NCBI GenBank assembly: GCA_934654605.1
Contig: CAKUGH010000004.1
Location: 1 to 60,256 of the forward strand
DNA: 60,256 nt
Reading direction: 5' to 3'
Source: an uncultured Collinsella sp.
GTDB lineage: Bacteria; Actinomycetota; Coriobacteriia; Coriobacteriales; Coriobacteriaceae
In this document: piece after piece, positions 40,740 to 50,104 of the stretch
Layout of the letters: each line of letters starts with the position of its first letter
How positions within the stretch are numbered: position 1 is the stretch's first letter
Program-made: the position numbers and the translations under genes
The notes under the pieces: generated by a model
Database searches by the model: none
What the model was told of the DNA's origin: nothing
What the model saw: the letters and a program-made list of their open reading frames with translations, nothing else

Positions 40740-42928
40740 TCGATATGCCTGATCACGTCATAGAGGAGCAGGGCAATCGTGCGTCATGGATGTGGCCGCT
40801 TGTCGCCCTGGTGGGAATAGCGCTTTCGGTCGTTGCCGGTATGGCAAGTTATGGCTATACGACTGCTCAGGCCGAGAAGCGCTTTGCGGACGTTGTTGAC
40901 TACGTGGCAACGCAGAGCCTTTCCTACGATGCATTCAACAGCGCCTACGCGACAAAAAATCTGATTCGCGTTATGGAGATCGCCGGCGAGGCGGCGCGCG
41001 ACATGGAGCGCGACGGCTCGGCGGACGGTGCCACGCCGGAGCAATATACTGACCAGTTCAACGTGAGCGCACTGATTGTGATGGACGCGTCGGGCAACCT
41101 GGTGGCAGAGTCTTCGACGGACGAGGTGGGTTACGAGGCGCTCGCGGCGTATCTCAAAGAAACTCCCGTGCTGGAGGTGGCAGTCTATCCGCTTAAGTCC
41201 TACACCGCCCGCATCACGCTTGCGGACGATTCGGTCGCGGATATTGGTTGCGTCGCCCGTCAGGACGGTGACGGTATCGTTGTCGCGGTAAGGCACCAAA
41301 GCGCCAAGGCGGTCGCGAGCAATACGCTCAAGCTGCAGAGCTTACTCGACGGGTACGAGACCATCGATGATGGCGATATCGTGATCGAAAACGATGGCAA
41401 GGTCGTTGCGACCAACGCCGTTGAGCCCACCATATTGGGCGTGTTTGAACTACCTGCGACGGATGTCATCATTGTCAATGGCATTAAGGAGCGCTGCCTG
41501 GCCGGCAAAGTCCAACTGGTTAACGTCGACGGCGAGTGGTATCTGGGCACATACGGCAAGGCGCGTAAGTTTTACGTGTATACGTATGCCTCGGCGCAGA
41601 GCCTCTTTGAGGTCGTCGCTGCGGTTGTCGCTTGCGTACTGGTGCTCTATGGCGGTGCCATAACTGCCGTTGTGCTGGTGCGCCGCCGCGCGGACCGTCG
41701 ACGCTTGACGGATTTGCTGCAGCAGGAGCGAGACTACGGCGATAAGCTGGCCGAAGCGGCGCGCGAGGCCTCGTCCGCCAACTCGGCAAAGACAGAGTTC
41801 CTGCGTCGCATGAGCCACGACCTGCGCACGCCCATTAACGGCATCCGCGGCATGGTCGAGGTGGGAGACGCTCATGCAGACGATCTGCAAAAGCAGACCG
41901 AGTGCCGCTCAAAGATCTGGACGGCTTCGGGGCTGCTGCTCGACCTTGCGAACGAGGCGCTCGATATGAGTCGTCTGGAGAGCGGTCAGGTCGACCTTGA
42001 TCTTGTGCCCGCAAACTTGGTGACCCTCAACCGCGAGGTGCGCGATATTCTGGAGCGCCAGGCCGAGGAACGTTTTGTAACCATCATCTGCGACAAGCAC
42101 GCTCTGGACCATCCCTATGCCCGAGTAAGCGTGACGCACCTCAAGCGCTTGCTGGTCAATATTGCCGGCAATGCCGTCAAGTACAACCGACAAGGCGGTT
42201 TCGTTCGCCTGGTGTGCCGCGAGGTGGAGCCGGTAGACGGCGTCCCCGTCTATGAGTACACGATTGCCGATAACGGTATCGGCATGAGCGAGGAGTTCCA
42301 ACAGCACCTCTATGAGCCGTTCAGCCGTGAGGAGCAGCAGGTGGAAGGCGCTTCGTCGGGAACCGGCCTGGGTGCCTCTATTGCCAAGCAGCTGGTCGAG
42401 CTTATGGGCGGAACCATGAGCTTTACGAGCACCTTGGGGCAGGGGACGACCTTTACCATTCGCCTGCCGTTTGAGAAATGCGACCGTTCCGAGGTGCCTC
42501 AGGTCGTTCGCGTAAATGTGGACGACGGTGGTGCGCTCCGGGGCCTGCGTGTTTTGCTGGTCGAGGACAACGACCTGAATGCCGAGATCGCGCAGTTTAC
42601 GCTCGATCGTGCCGGTGCCATCGTGACGCATGCCAAGGATGGCGAGTCTGCCGTCGAGACGTTTGCCGCGAGCGCGCCGTATGAGTACGACGTGGTGCTC
42701 ATGGACATCATGATGCCCGGCATCGATGGCCTCGAGGCCACGCGCCAAATCCGAGCGCTCAATCGCGAGGATGCGACGACCACGCCGATCATCGCGGTAA
42801 GCGCCAATGCTTTCGCGGACGATCGCAGGCTCTCGCGCGAGGCGGGCATGAACGCGCATCTGAGCAAGCCCGTGAGCTCGCAAGAGCTCGTTGAGGTGCT
42901 TGCCCACATCGCCGCCGACGCATCGTAA
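40736..42928 (+). CDS. Hybrid sensor histidine kinase with receiver domain
   Basis: The 730-residue protein has a helix at about 19-41, an external Cache-like sensor region to about 285, and a second helix at about 288-312. HisKA carries H361 in RRMSHDLRTPING; the catalytic domain has NIAGNAVKYN and IADNGIGM with GTGLGASIAK. A C-terminal receiver domain has phosphoacceptor D657 in VVLMDIMMPG. There is no DNA-binding output or HPt, so phosphate must pass to an unlinked protein. Start overlap with the binding-protein gene indicates joint expression and probably joint sensing. Confidence 0.92.
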   Translation: MIDMPDHVIEEQGNRASWMWPLVALVGIALSVVAGMASYGYTTAQAEKRFADVVDYVATQSLSYDAFNSAYATKNLIRVMEIAGEAARDMERDGSADGATPEQYTDQFNVSALIVMDASGNLVAESSTDEVGYEALAAYLKETPVLEVAVYPLKSYTARITLADDSVADIGCVARQDGDGIVVAVRHQSAKAVASNTLKLQSLLDGYETIDDGDIVIENDGKVVATNAVEPTILGVFELPATDVIIVNGIKERCLAGKVQLVNVDGEWYLGTYGKARKFYVYTYASAQSLFEVVAAVVACVLVLYGGAITAVVLVRRRADRRRLTDLLQQERDYGDKLAEAAREASSANSAKTEFLRRMSHDLRTPINGIRGMVEVGDAHADDLQKQTECRSKIWTASGLLLDLANEALDMSRLESGQVDLDLVPANLVTLNREVRDILERQAEERFVTIICDKHALDHPYARVSVTHLKRLLVNIAGNAVKYNRQGGFVRLVCREVEPVDGVPVYEYTIADNGIGMSEEFQQHLYEPFSREEQQVEGASSGTGLGASIAKQLVELMGGTMSFTSTLGQGTTFTIRLPFEKCDRSEVPQVVRVNVDDGGALRGLRVLLVEDNDLNAEIAQFTLDRAGAIVTHAKDGESAVETFAASAPYEYDVVLMDIMMPGIDGLEATRQIRALNREDATTTPIIAVSANAFADDRRLSREAGMNAHLSKPVSSQELVEVLAHIAADAS

Positions 42929-42930
42929 AG

Positions 42931-42970
42931 ATACGCCCCGGTCCCAACGTCGGTTGGAACCGGGGCGTAT
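42931..42970. terminator. Bidirectional terminator between convergent genes
   Basis: ATACGCCCCGGT at 42931-42942 pairs with ACCGGGGCGTAT at 42959-42970. It starts three bases past the kinase stop, and the opposite-strand flavoprotein gene ends 27 bp beyond it. Confidence 0.85.
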
Positions 42971-42997
42971 TGCTATTTGCGAGACCTGCTTCGGGGT

Positions 42998-43477
42998 TTA
43001 TTTTTCGTGAATCTGCTTGCCGCAGAGATGCTCAATCGTAATTTCGTACAGCTGAACGCCCTTGATGTCCTTGGCGATTTCCTCCTCGACCTCTTCGGCG
43101 GTGGGGTAGTACTTGAGCGCGAGCTCACGGACCTTGTCCTCGATAAATGCGGGGGTGTCATTCGCTAGGCGGCAACGGCCAAAGACAACGGTACTCTGCA
43201 CGTAGGGCGCCCAATCGTCGTCCTTGTACCAGTCGTTGCCGTAGACGGTAAAACAGACCTTGTCGTCACGCTTGAGAGCGTCGACCTTGTGGCCCGCCTT
43301 GGCGCCGTGGAAGTAAATCTTGTCGTGTTCGGCATCGAAGAAGTAGTTGACGGGAATGGCGTACGGGTAGCCATCGTCGCCGTTGACGGCAAAGACGCCG
43401 CGCTTGCAGGTGGCGAGCAGCTCACGCGCCGTCTCGTCGGTGATGGCGCGTTTCTTTCGGCGTAGGGGCCTAAACAT
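42998..43477 (-). CDS. Pyridoxamine 5'-phosphate oxidase-family flavoprotein (NimA-like)
   Basis: The 159-residue form starts at ATG 43477, about nine bases after GGAAAGG. The split-barrel FMN-binding fold is shown by TCKRGVFAVNGDDGYPYAIP, NYFFDAEHDKIYFHGAK and GHKVDALKRDDKVCFTVYG. This matches the nitroimidazole-resistance/NimA-type group common in gut anaerobes. The substrate is unknown. It lies between the two hybrid kinase loci and 42 bp downstream of the second on the same strand, so it may be read from that promoter. Confidence 0.87.
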   Translation of the reverse strand: MFRPLRRKKRAITDETARELLATCKRGVFAVNGDDGYPYAIPVNYFFDAEHDKIYFHGAKAGHKVDALKRDDKVCFTVYGNDWYKDDDWAPYVQSTVVFGRCRLANDTPAFIEDKVRELALKYYPTAEEVEEEIAKDIKGVQLYEITIEHLCGKQIHEK

Positions 43478-43519
43478 CGCGGGATTCCTTTCCAATCGGG
43501 CATGGTTCTTGGGGAGAGA

Positions 43520-46324
43520 CTATACCGAAGCTGCCCCGTACTGTTTGATGCGGGCGAGAATGTTTTTGAGCTTGTCAAAATCGAGCGGCTTGGGCAGATG
43601 GGCGTTCATGCCGGCGTCACGTGCGGCCTTGGCGTCCTCGGCAAAAGCGTTGGCGGTCAGCGCGATGATGGGGATGTCGGCGGCGTCGGGCTTGTCGCTC
43701 AGACGAATCACGCGCGTTGCCTCATAGCCGTCCATACCGGGCATCATGATGTCCATGAGGATGGCGTCGAAGCTGCCGGCGGGGTGCGACAGGTACAGGT
43801 CGACAACCTCGTTGCCATTGGCCGCGCGGGTCACCACAACGTCCTCGGATTCCAGCAGCGCCTGGGCAATTTCGGCATTCAGGTCGTTGTCTTCGGCGAG
43901 CAGGACGTTCATGCCGGCAATCGAGCAGCTGGGCCTTGCCTCGGCTGGCTTTATGTGGGCCCGAGGGTTCTTGTCGATATCGAGCGGAATCTGGACAGTG
44001 AACGTGCTGCCCACGCCGAGTTCGCTTGAAATCTCGATGGTGCCGCCCATCATGTCGATGAGCGATTTGACGATGGGCATGCCCATGCCGGTTCCCTGGA
44101 ACTTGCTGCGGGCGTCGTCGCCCTCTTGGGCGAACGGCTCGTAGATATGCTTCAAAAACTCGGGCGTCATGCCAATGCCGGTGTCTTCGATAGTGAAACA
44201 AAAGAGTGCACGTGCGTCGTTGAGCGGTTTGACGGTGGAAGAGAAGGTGACGGTGCCGCCATGCTTGTTGTATTTGATGCTGTTGTCGAGCAGGTTGATG
44301 ATGATTCGGCGGATATGGGTGGGGCTGCCGATCATGCTCTGGTCGACAGCATAGGGCTCGCTGATGTTGAACAGCGTAATGCCGCGGTCCGATGCGCGGA
44401 GTTTGCACAGCACCAAGGCATCGTCACAGAGCTCCTTGAGGTTGAACGATTCGTGCTCGAGTGTCACTTTGCGCTCCTCGATCCTGCCCATTTCGAGGAT
44501 GTCGTTGATGAGTGAAAGCAGGTGGTTGGCAGCGACACGCGCCTTGGCGCGGCTTTCGCGAGCGACCTTTATATCGCCCTCTTTCAATTCCTCAATCTCA
44601 ATAAGGCCCAAGATGCCGTTGAGCGGTGTGCGGATGTCGTGGCTCATGCGCGTGAGGAACGCGGTCTTGGCGGCGTTGGCGGCGTCGGCTTTCTGCCGCT
44701 CTTTCCGCGCGCGTTGAAGCGACCAGACAAGGATGGCGATGCCGGTCAGCAAAATGCAGATGATAACGGTGGCAATGGCGGTACGGTTGCGATAGAGGAA
44801 TCGAAGTGTATCGGATTCTTGAGCCGAATACGATGTGGGGGAATAACTGTTCGCGGAGAGCGATTCGCCGGCATTGACGATACCCTTATTAATGATTCCT
44901 AGGAGTTGGGGATTGCCGCGCGAGATTAAGCACGATAGTTCTGCTGTGTTGGTGAGTTCCTGCGTTTCGAAATCCTCGATGTCGTAGGTGTCGCGGATGG
45001 TTTCCAGGCGCGTACTGGGGACGATGATGCAACTGGCCTCTCCTTTATTGAGGGCTTTGAGCATCTCGCTGCCGCTTGGGTACTCGGTTACCGTCGCGTC
45101 GGGGAACAGGCTCTCGAGCTCAAAGCGGTTGACGATAGCGCTCTTTGTGCAAGCGATGTTCTTGAGGTCCTTGCTCAGGTCGTTGCTGCTGTGGATAGCG
45201 GTCAGGGAGACCGTTCCCGTCGAGTTTGACTGGATGACCCCCACCTGTTCGGCGAGCCAGTAGTCACGAAAGAATGGCAGGGCGACATCGATGGTGCCTT
45301 CTGAAAGGGCTTTGATCATTTGTTTGGTGTCTGCGATGGCGACTGTTTTAACGTTAATGCCAAACTTGTCGTGCAACGTCGTCGCGAGCGAGGCAAGCGA
45401 CCCCTCCATTTCGCCATCGTCATTTTGCGTGCAGTAGGGGAGCTGGTTTGTAAGATAGCCGAGCGTGATGGTGTTGCCGTTTGCTTTGAGCCAGGAGGCC
45501 TCGGCGCCGTCAAGTGATGATGACCCGCTGTTTTGGGCCGAGTAATTTGCTTTGACCTCGTCATTGTAGCGGGGGTTGAATCGGGCGATTGCCGCCATGG
45601 CGGCATTGATATCGTCCATAAGGTCGGGGCGGCTTTTGGGGACGGCGAAATAGTAGTCGCTTGAGCCTACGTAGAACATGGGGGAGGCGCTAGGCGATGA
45701 GATCGTGTCGTTCATGATGATGGCGTCGACCTCGCCGTTTGCCAACGCATCGAAGAGGCCGCCGCCACTGGCTATTTCTTTATAGGTGCAGGTAATGCCT
45801 TCGTCGGCAAGCCACTGCTGGCCGACGAAGGTCTGCATAACGCCGGGATTGCAGCCAATGGTGAGGCCCTGGAGCGCCTGGAGGTCGCCCGTGGCCAAGT
45901 CGTCTCGGTCGGGCCTGGCATAGATGTAGTAGCGCTCGGTGCCCTCGGGGTTCGATGAGAAAAGCAGCTTTTGGGCGCGTTCCTCGGAGTAGGAGATATT
46001 GGGCATGAGGTCGATCTCGCCCGCCTCGAGCTTGTCCATGAGCTCGGTGAACGTACCGGAGACATATTCGTATTTCCATCCGGGGGTGTAGTACGAGAGG
46101 GTCTGCAGATACTCGTAGCCCCATCCCGAGAGGCGCTCGCCTGGGTTGCCGTCTTGGAACCCCTCGTTGTTGACAAGCCAGCCGACGCGAACCGTTTTGA
46201 CCTGCTGCTCGGACTGGTCGGCAAGGGCCGGCACGGGTGCGGCGGCACTCAGCGCGGTAAGTGCGGTGAGAACGATGGCGAGGGCGCGATATATAGTTGA
46301 ACGAAGGACGGCGGCAGCTCTCAC
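43520..46324 (-). CDS. Hybrid histidine kinase with two fused solute-binding domains
   Basis: The 934-residue protein starts at GTG 46324 (AGGAT six bases upstream). After a signal/anchor helix it has two family 3 binding-protein domains in tandem: about 36-265 (VRVGWLVNNEGFQDG; LEAGEIDLMPNIS) and about 290-515 (ITLGYLTNQLPYC; LSEGTIDVALPFF). One helix follows at about 520-540. HisKA has TRMSHDIRTPLNG, the catalytic domain EDTGIGM and GTGMGMPIVK, and the C-terminal receiver DAILMDIMMPGMDG. The layout is that of BvgS/EvgS without the HPt. It converges with the split version at 39873-42928. Confidence 0.92.
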   Translation of the reverse strand: MRAAAVLRSTIYRALAIVLTALTALSAAAPVPALADQSEQQVKTVRVGWLVNNEGFQDGNPGERLSGWGYEYLQTLSYYTPGWKYEYVSGTFTELMDKLEAGEIDLMPNISYSEERAQKLLFSSNPEGTERYYIYARPDRDDLATGDLQALQGLTIGCNPGVMQTFVGQQWLADEGITCTYKEIASGGGLFDALANGEVDAIIMNDTISSPSASPMFYVGSSDYYFAVPKSRPDLMDDINAAMAAIARFNPRYNDEVKANYSAQNSGSSSLDGAEASWLKANGNTITLGYLTNQLPYCTQNDDGEMEGSLASLATTLHDKFGINVKTVAIADTKQMIKALSEGTIDVALPFFRDYWLAEQVGVIQSNSTGTVSLTAIHSSNDLSKDLKNIACTKSAIVNRFELESLFPDATVTEYPSGSEMLKALNKGEASCIIVPSTRLETIRDTYDIEDFETQELTNTAELSCLISRGNPQLLGIINKGIVNAGESLSANSYSPTSYSAQESDTLRFLYRNRTAIATVIICILLTGIAILVWSLQRARKERQKADAANAAKTAFLTRMSHDIRTPLNGILGLIEIEELKEGDIKVARESRAKARVAANHLLSLINDILEMGRIEERKVTLEHESFNLKELCDDALVLCKLRASDRGITLFNISEPYAVDQSMIGSPTHIRRIIINLLDNSIKYNKHGGTVTFSSTVKPLNDARALFCFTIEDTGIGMTPEFLKHIYEPFAQEGDDARSKFQGTGMGMPIVKSLIDMMGGTIEISSELGVGSTFTVQIPLDIDKNPRAHIKPAEARPSCSIAGMNVLLAEDNDLNAEIAQALLESEDVVVTRAANGNEVVDLYLSHPAGSFDAILMDIMMPGMDGYEATRVIRLSDKPDAADIPIIALTANAFAEDAKAARDAGMNAHLPKPLDFDKLKNILARIKQYGAASV

Positions 46325-46429
46325 GGGCAATCCTAACGAATCGAGGCAATACCACGTAAGGATACCAGCTCAGCCATCCCGTTTGACCCGCATACCGTTA
46401 AACGGGGCACCGTTTGGCGCTTGGCAGAT

Positions 46430-46505
46430 GGGGACGTTCCTTTCCTGCCGGCAGTTGGGGACAGTCCCTTTCTGCCGGCACAAAAGGAACGTCCCTAGCT
46501 GCCGG
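46430..46505. repeat. Mosaic GGGGAC...CCTTT / CTGCCGGCA repeat
   Basis: GGGGACGTTCCTTTCCTGCC begins at 46430. A near copy, GGGGACAGTCCCTTTCTGCC, begins at 46457. An inverted partial copy, AAAAGGAACGTCCC, lies at 46482-46495 and ends in CTGCCGG. The core ACAGTCCCTTT is shared with the TGTGACAAAGGG family. Confidence 0.65.
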
Positions 46506-46557
46506 ATGTGGGACAATACCGAGCGAATGTGATTGATTGCTCGCGGAAGGGGTCGCG

Positions 46558-46983
46558 ATGAAAAAGCTGAGGACGCTTGCCGATGTGTTGCGCCAGGCGG
46601 GCTTCGTGCGTATCACGGGTCTGTTCCTCGTCTTCTACCTGCTGTGTTCGACGGCTGTCTGGCTGTCCGAGCCCACGACCCTCACCTTTGGTGACGGGCT
46701 CTGGTTTAGCTTTGAGACCGTGTCGACCATCGGTTTTGGCGACATTCCGGCCGAGACACCGGTTGCCCGCGTCATCACGGTCGTTTTGAGCATCATTAGC
46801 ATCTTCTACATCGCTATGCTCACGGGCGTGGCGGTGAACTACTGCAATACGCTCATCAAGATGCGCCAAAAGGACACCATGGCGCGCTTTATGGACGATC
46901 TTGAGCATTTGGAAGAGCTCGACCGCGACGAGCTCGCCGACCTGTCGCGCCGTGTGCGCGAATATCGCCGGCGCCAACGTTAG
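46558..46983 (+). CDS. Two-helix potassium channel
   Basis: The 141-residue protein starts at ATG 46558 after GGAAGGGG. Two membrane helices (about 19-38 and 70-95) flank the pore loop FETVSTIGFGDIPAE, whose TIGFGD is a K+ selectivity filter of the KcsA/MthK kind. A charged cytoplasmic helix of 45 residues follows (FMDDLEHLEELDRDEL), with no RCK ligand domain. It should form a tetramer and conduct potassium. The LOG-family gene starts 37 bp downstream, perhaps in the same transcript. Confidence 0.9.
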   Translation: MKKLRTLADVLRQAGFVRITGLFLVFYLLCSTAVWLSEPTTLTFGDGLWFSFETVSTIGFGDIPAETPVARVITVVLSIISIFYIAMLTGVAVNYCNTLIKMRQKDTMARFMDDLEHLEELDRDELADLSRRVREYRRRQR

Positions 46984-47020
46984 AACGGGCGTCGCGCGTC
47001 ACGACGAGGGGGACTGAATA

Positions 47021-47554
47021 TTGAATATCACGGTATACCTGGGCGCCAGCGTCGGTAACGACCCGGCGTTTCTGCCCGCGGTGCGAGAGCTCGGCACATG
47101 GATTGGCGCCAACGGCCACGCACTGGTATACGGCGGGTCCAAGTCGGGCCTGATGGGTGCGCTCGCCGATAGCGTGCTCGATGCCGGCGGCCACGTGACG
47201 GGGGTTGAGCCGAGCTTTTTTATCGAGGCCGAGTTTCAACACGACGGCATTGACGACCTCATCGTGACGAGCGACATGGCCGAGCGCAAGGCGAAGATGA
47301 TCGAACTCGGTGATGCGTTCGTCGCCTTCCCGGGTGGCACGGGCACGCTCGAGGAGATTGCCGAGGTCATGTCCGCCGTGTCGTTGGGGCATCTGAGCGC
47401 GCCGTGCATCCTATATAACTTGGACGGTTATTACAACGACCTGAAGTTACTGCTCGAGCATATGATCGACAAGGGCCTATCGAGCCCGCAGCGCCAACAA
47501 GGCATCTACTTTGCCGACGACCTGTGCGAGATTGCGTCAATTATCGGCAGCTAG
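47021..47554 (+). CDS. LOG-family (TIGR00730-type) phosphoribohydrolase
   Basis: The 177-residue Rossmann-fold protein starts at TTG 47021, following GAGGGGG. It carries YGGSKSGLMGALAD and the signature PGGTGTLEE, the motif of cytokinin-activating LOG and nucleotide phosphoribohydrolases. It likely hydrolyses nucleoside 5'-monophosphates, releasing the base from ribose-5-phosphate. In bacteria the true substrate is often AMP or a modified nucleotide. It follows the K+ channel gene closely. Confidence 0.88.
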   Translation: MNITVYLGASVGNDPAFLPAVRELGTWIGANGHALVYGGSKSGLMGALADSVLDAGGHVTGVEPSFFIEAEFQHDGIDDLIVTSDMAERKAKMIELGDAFVAFPGGTGTLEEIAEVMSAVSLGHLSAPCILYNLDGYYNDLKLLLEHMIDKGLSSPQRQQGIYFADDLCEIASIIGS

Positions 47555-47679
47555 GCCTCGAGCTTGCTTCATCGCTACTCCCGATGGCGCCGTCTGCGGC
47601 GCAGATGGTTGGCTCGTCTGGGCAACGCTCGCACTACAATAAAGCGTATCTATGTCGACTTTGACCACGGGAGGGCCCG

Positions 47680-48966
47680 ATGGATAAGCTTGCAAAACCT
47701 AAAAACCGCGCGCTGTTTTTGGTCAGTGTGGCTGTGACCGGCGCATTCGCGGGTGCCGCTGTCTGGCTGTTCTTCTTTGCGATGGAGCACGGCATCGACT
47801 ATCTGTGGACCGAGATTCCGCACATGTTGGGAGTGGCGTCGCCCGAGCTCGCCAGCGGCCCGTTCGGCTTTTTGCCGTATCCATTTTTCGTCTGCCTGCT
47901 GGGCGGCCTGCTGATCGGTCTGTACGAAAAGATGACGGGCACCAAGACCGACGACCTCAACCAGGTAATGGCCAAGGTCAAGCAAGACGGACGCTACCCG
48001 TATGACAATCTGGGCAAGCTTTCGCTCGCGGCATTGCTGCCGCTGCTGTTTGGTGGAAGTATTGGACCGGAGGCCGGACTGACCGGCGTTATCGCGGGTC
48101 TTTGCAGCTGGGTCGGTGACCGCATGCGTCGCTTTGGCGCCGAGTTTAGGGAGCTCACGCTGTTGGGCACCCAGGCCGCGCTGACGGCGCTCTTTACCGC
48201 GCCCGTCTTTGGCTTTGTGGCCCCGCTCGCCGGCAGCGCCGATGGTGAGGACTCCGCGTCTGACGAGATCACCATCAAGCTGCCCAAGGCACAGAAGACC
48301 GTGGTCTACGGCATCGCGATTGCCGGCGGCCTGGGCACCTATCTGCTGCTCGGCCAGCTTATGGGTGGCGGCATGGGTATGCCCAGGTTCGAGGCTGCCG
48401 AGGTGGGCAACCTCGAGCTCGCATGGCTCATTCCCCTGTCGCTGATCGGCACGGTCTGCGGCTGGCTGTACTTTGTCTCGGAGCACGCGAGCGAGGCGCT
48501 GGCCCATGCCATTGGGGAGCGCCCTGTCGTTAAGGCCATGCTGGCCGGTCTGGTGCTTGCGGCTTGTGGCACGGTCCTGCCCTACACCATGTTTGCCGGC
48601 GAGACGCAGGCCGACGTGCTCATGGAAACCTACCTGACCATCCCCGCCGGCGTGCTTATCGCGACCGGTCTGGTCAAGGCCATACTGACCCCGGCGCTTA
48701 TCAACATGGGCTGGCGCGGCGGGCACTTCTTCCCGGTTATCTTTTCGGGCGTAAGCCTGGGCTACGGCCTTGCCATCCTCACCGGTGCCGATCCGGTCTT
48801 TTGCGTTGCCGTCTGCACCGCCTCGACGATGGGCGCCGTCATGCGCCAGCCCGTTATGGTCGTGGGCCTGCTGCTCATGTGCTTCCCGCTCAAGGGCATC
48901 GTCTGCATGATCATCGCCGCCGTCATCGCCGCCGGCATTCCACTACCCAAGCCGCTGCGCAAGTAG
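47680..48966 (+). CDS. ClC-family chloride channel/transporter
   Basis: The 428-residue protein has about ten membrane helices. The anion-selectivity motif GGSIGPEAGLTG follows LPLLFGG, matching the GxGxPE signature of ClC proteins in variant form. WRGGHFFPVIFSG is the second signature region. There is no C-terminal CBS domain. Whether it is a channel or a Cl-/H+ or fluoride antiporter cannot be told; the motif form is not the fluoride-specific type as I recall it. ATG 47680 follows GGGAGG. Confidence 0.87.
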   Translation: MDKLAKPKNRALFLVSVAVTGAFAGAAVWLFFFAMEHGIDYLWTEIPHMLGVASPELASGPFGFLPYPFFVCLLGGLLIGLYEKMTGTKTDDLNQVMAKVKQDGRYPYDNLGKLSLAALLPLLFGGSIGPEAGLTGVIAGLCSWVGDRMRRFGAEFRELTLLGTQAALTALFTAPVFGFVAPLAGSADGEDSASDEITIKLPKAQKTVVYGIAIAGGLGTYLLLGQLMGGGMGMPRFEAAEVGNLELAWLIPLSLIGTVCGWLYFVSEHASEALAHAIGERPVVKAMLAGLVLAACGTVLPYTMFAGETQADVLMETYLTIPAGVLIATGLVKAILTPALINMGWRGGHFFPVIFSGVSLGYGLAILTGADPVFCVAVCTASTMGAVMRQPVMVVGLLLMCFPLKGIVCMIIAAVIAAGIPLPKPLRK

Positions 48967-49052
48967 CGCGGCAGCGCACGGCCAATGCAGGCATCCCAAG
49001 CCTGACGTAAGGATGTAACGGCTGCTGGTCTGCCCAAAACTCATGAAGAAAG

Positions 49053-49091
49053 AAGCCGCGCGAGGTCGTATGTCTACGGCCTCGCGCGGCT
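49053..49091. terminator. Bidirectional terminator
   Basis: AGCCGCGCGAGG at 49053-49064 pairs with CCTCGCGCGGCT at 49080-49091. On the minus strand TTCTTTCTTC follows the stem, ending the methyltransferase transcript; the ClC gene reads toward it from the other side. Confidence 0.85.
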
Positions 49092-49096
49092 GTTGT

Positions 49097-49834
49097 TTAG
49101 AGCTTCTTCAGCACGATGGCGATGGTGTTGAGATACTCGAGCGCGCCGGCTTCAACGGCAGCGCGGTCGCCCGCGGCGTACTCATTGTCGCAGGCGAGCC
49201 AGTCTGCCCATGCCTCGTCGGTGCAGAGCATAGGCCGCATCGAGACAATCTCGACGCCGGTGGTCTGCTCGATCATGGCGCGCCACCAGACTATGTCGTG
49301 CATATATTCGAGCTGCTCGGGCGTCCAAGATGCGAGCAGACAGTCAGGCAGGTTCTCGTGGCAGTCGCGGACCATGCCGGGAATGCTTAAGTAGAGTATC
49401 CCGCCTTGCTTTACGTAGGGGAGCAAGCGTTCGCCCAGATAATGCGGGTCGCGCCCGTAGTAGTTGTACGAGTCGATGCTCACGACCGCATCAAAATAGT
49501 CGTGCTCAAACGGCAAGCCTTGCGAGGCGTCCGCCTGAACGGGATGAATCGTGTCGCGCGAAATGCCGAGCGAAGCAAAGAACGCGCGGTTCTCCTCGGG
49601 GTCGCTCCACAGGTCGACGGCGTAGGTGTCAAACCCATATTCGCGGGCGAGCATGGCACTGGTGATACCGGTGCCCGATCCAAGGTCGCAGACGCGAGCG
49701 CCGCGGGGGATACGTGCATCGCAAAGGAGCTCCTCGCAGAGCTTGAGGGGGTTCGGCCCCATAATCTTAGAGCGCACGAGTGCCGTATCGAAGCTGTTGG
49801 CTTTTGGGAAGGATTGAGATTCCTGGGATTGCAT
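49097..49834 (-). CDS. SAM-dependent methyltransferase, class I
   Basis: The 245-residue protein has the SAM motif CDLGSGTGITSAML, the acidic loop YAVDLW and the post-motif AVVSIDSYNYYG. The N-terminal MGPNPLKLCEELL is typical of small-molecule methyltransferases in this order of bacteria. No substrate-defining domain is visible. ATG 49834 follows AGGAAAG. It stands alone on the minus strand. Confidence 0.85.
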   Translation of the reverse strand: MQSQESQSFPKANSFDTALVRSKIMGPNPLKLCEELLCDARIPRGARVCDLGSGTGITSAMLAREYGFDTYAVDLWSDPEENRAFFASLGISRDTIHPVQADASQGLPFEHDYFDAVVSIDSYNYYGRDPHYLGERLLPYVKQGGILYLSIPGMVRDCHENLPDCLLASWTPEQLEYMHDIVWWRAMIEQTTGVEIVSMRPMLCTDEAWADWLACDNEYAAGDRAAVEAGALEYLNTIAIVLKKL

Positions 49835-49996
49835 TGTTCTTTCCTATCAGGTGCAAATTGGCAGATGACGGAGGCGGAACGGCGCAACAAACCACGGCCG
49901 TTGCACGGCCGCTTTCATGGTTCTATGCGATTAACCGTTCCCTAAAGAACAATGACCAAAAAGACATCCCCTTGGATGATCGAAATTGGGCCGAGG

Positions 49997-50028
49997 CCCG
50001 TGACGTTTCCATTGTAAGATGTCACGGG
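49997..50028. terminator. Hairpin downstream of the ABC permease gene
   Basis: CCCGTGAC at 49997-50004 pairs with GTCACGGG at 50021-50028. It lies in the 270-bp gap between two minus-strand genes, 77 bp past the ABC operon's stop. No strong T-run. Nothing else in the gap is recognisable. Confidence 0.4.
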
Positions 50029-50104
50029 CGTGCCGGGAATATGCCGTTTGTCATGTATTGGCAGGCGGTCGATTATGGTCACGGGCGGGTCAGGATCTGT
50101 GTGA

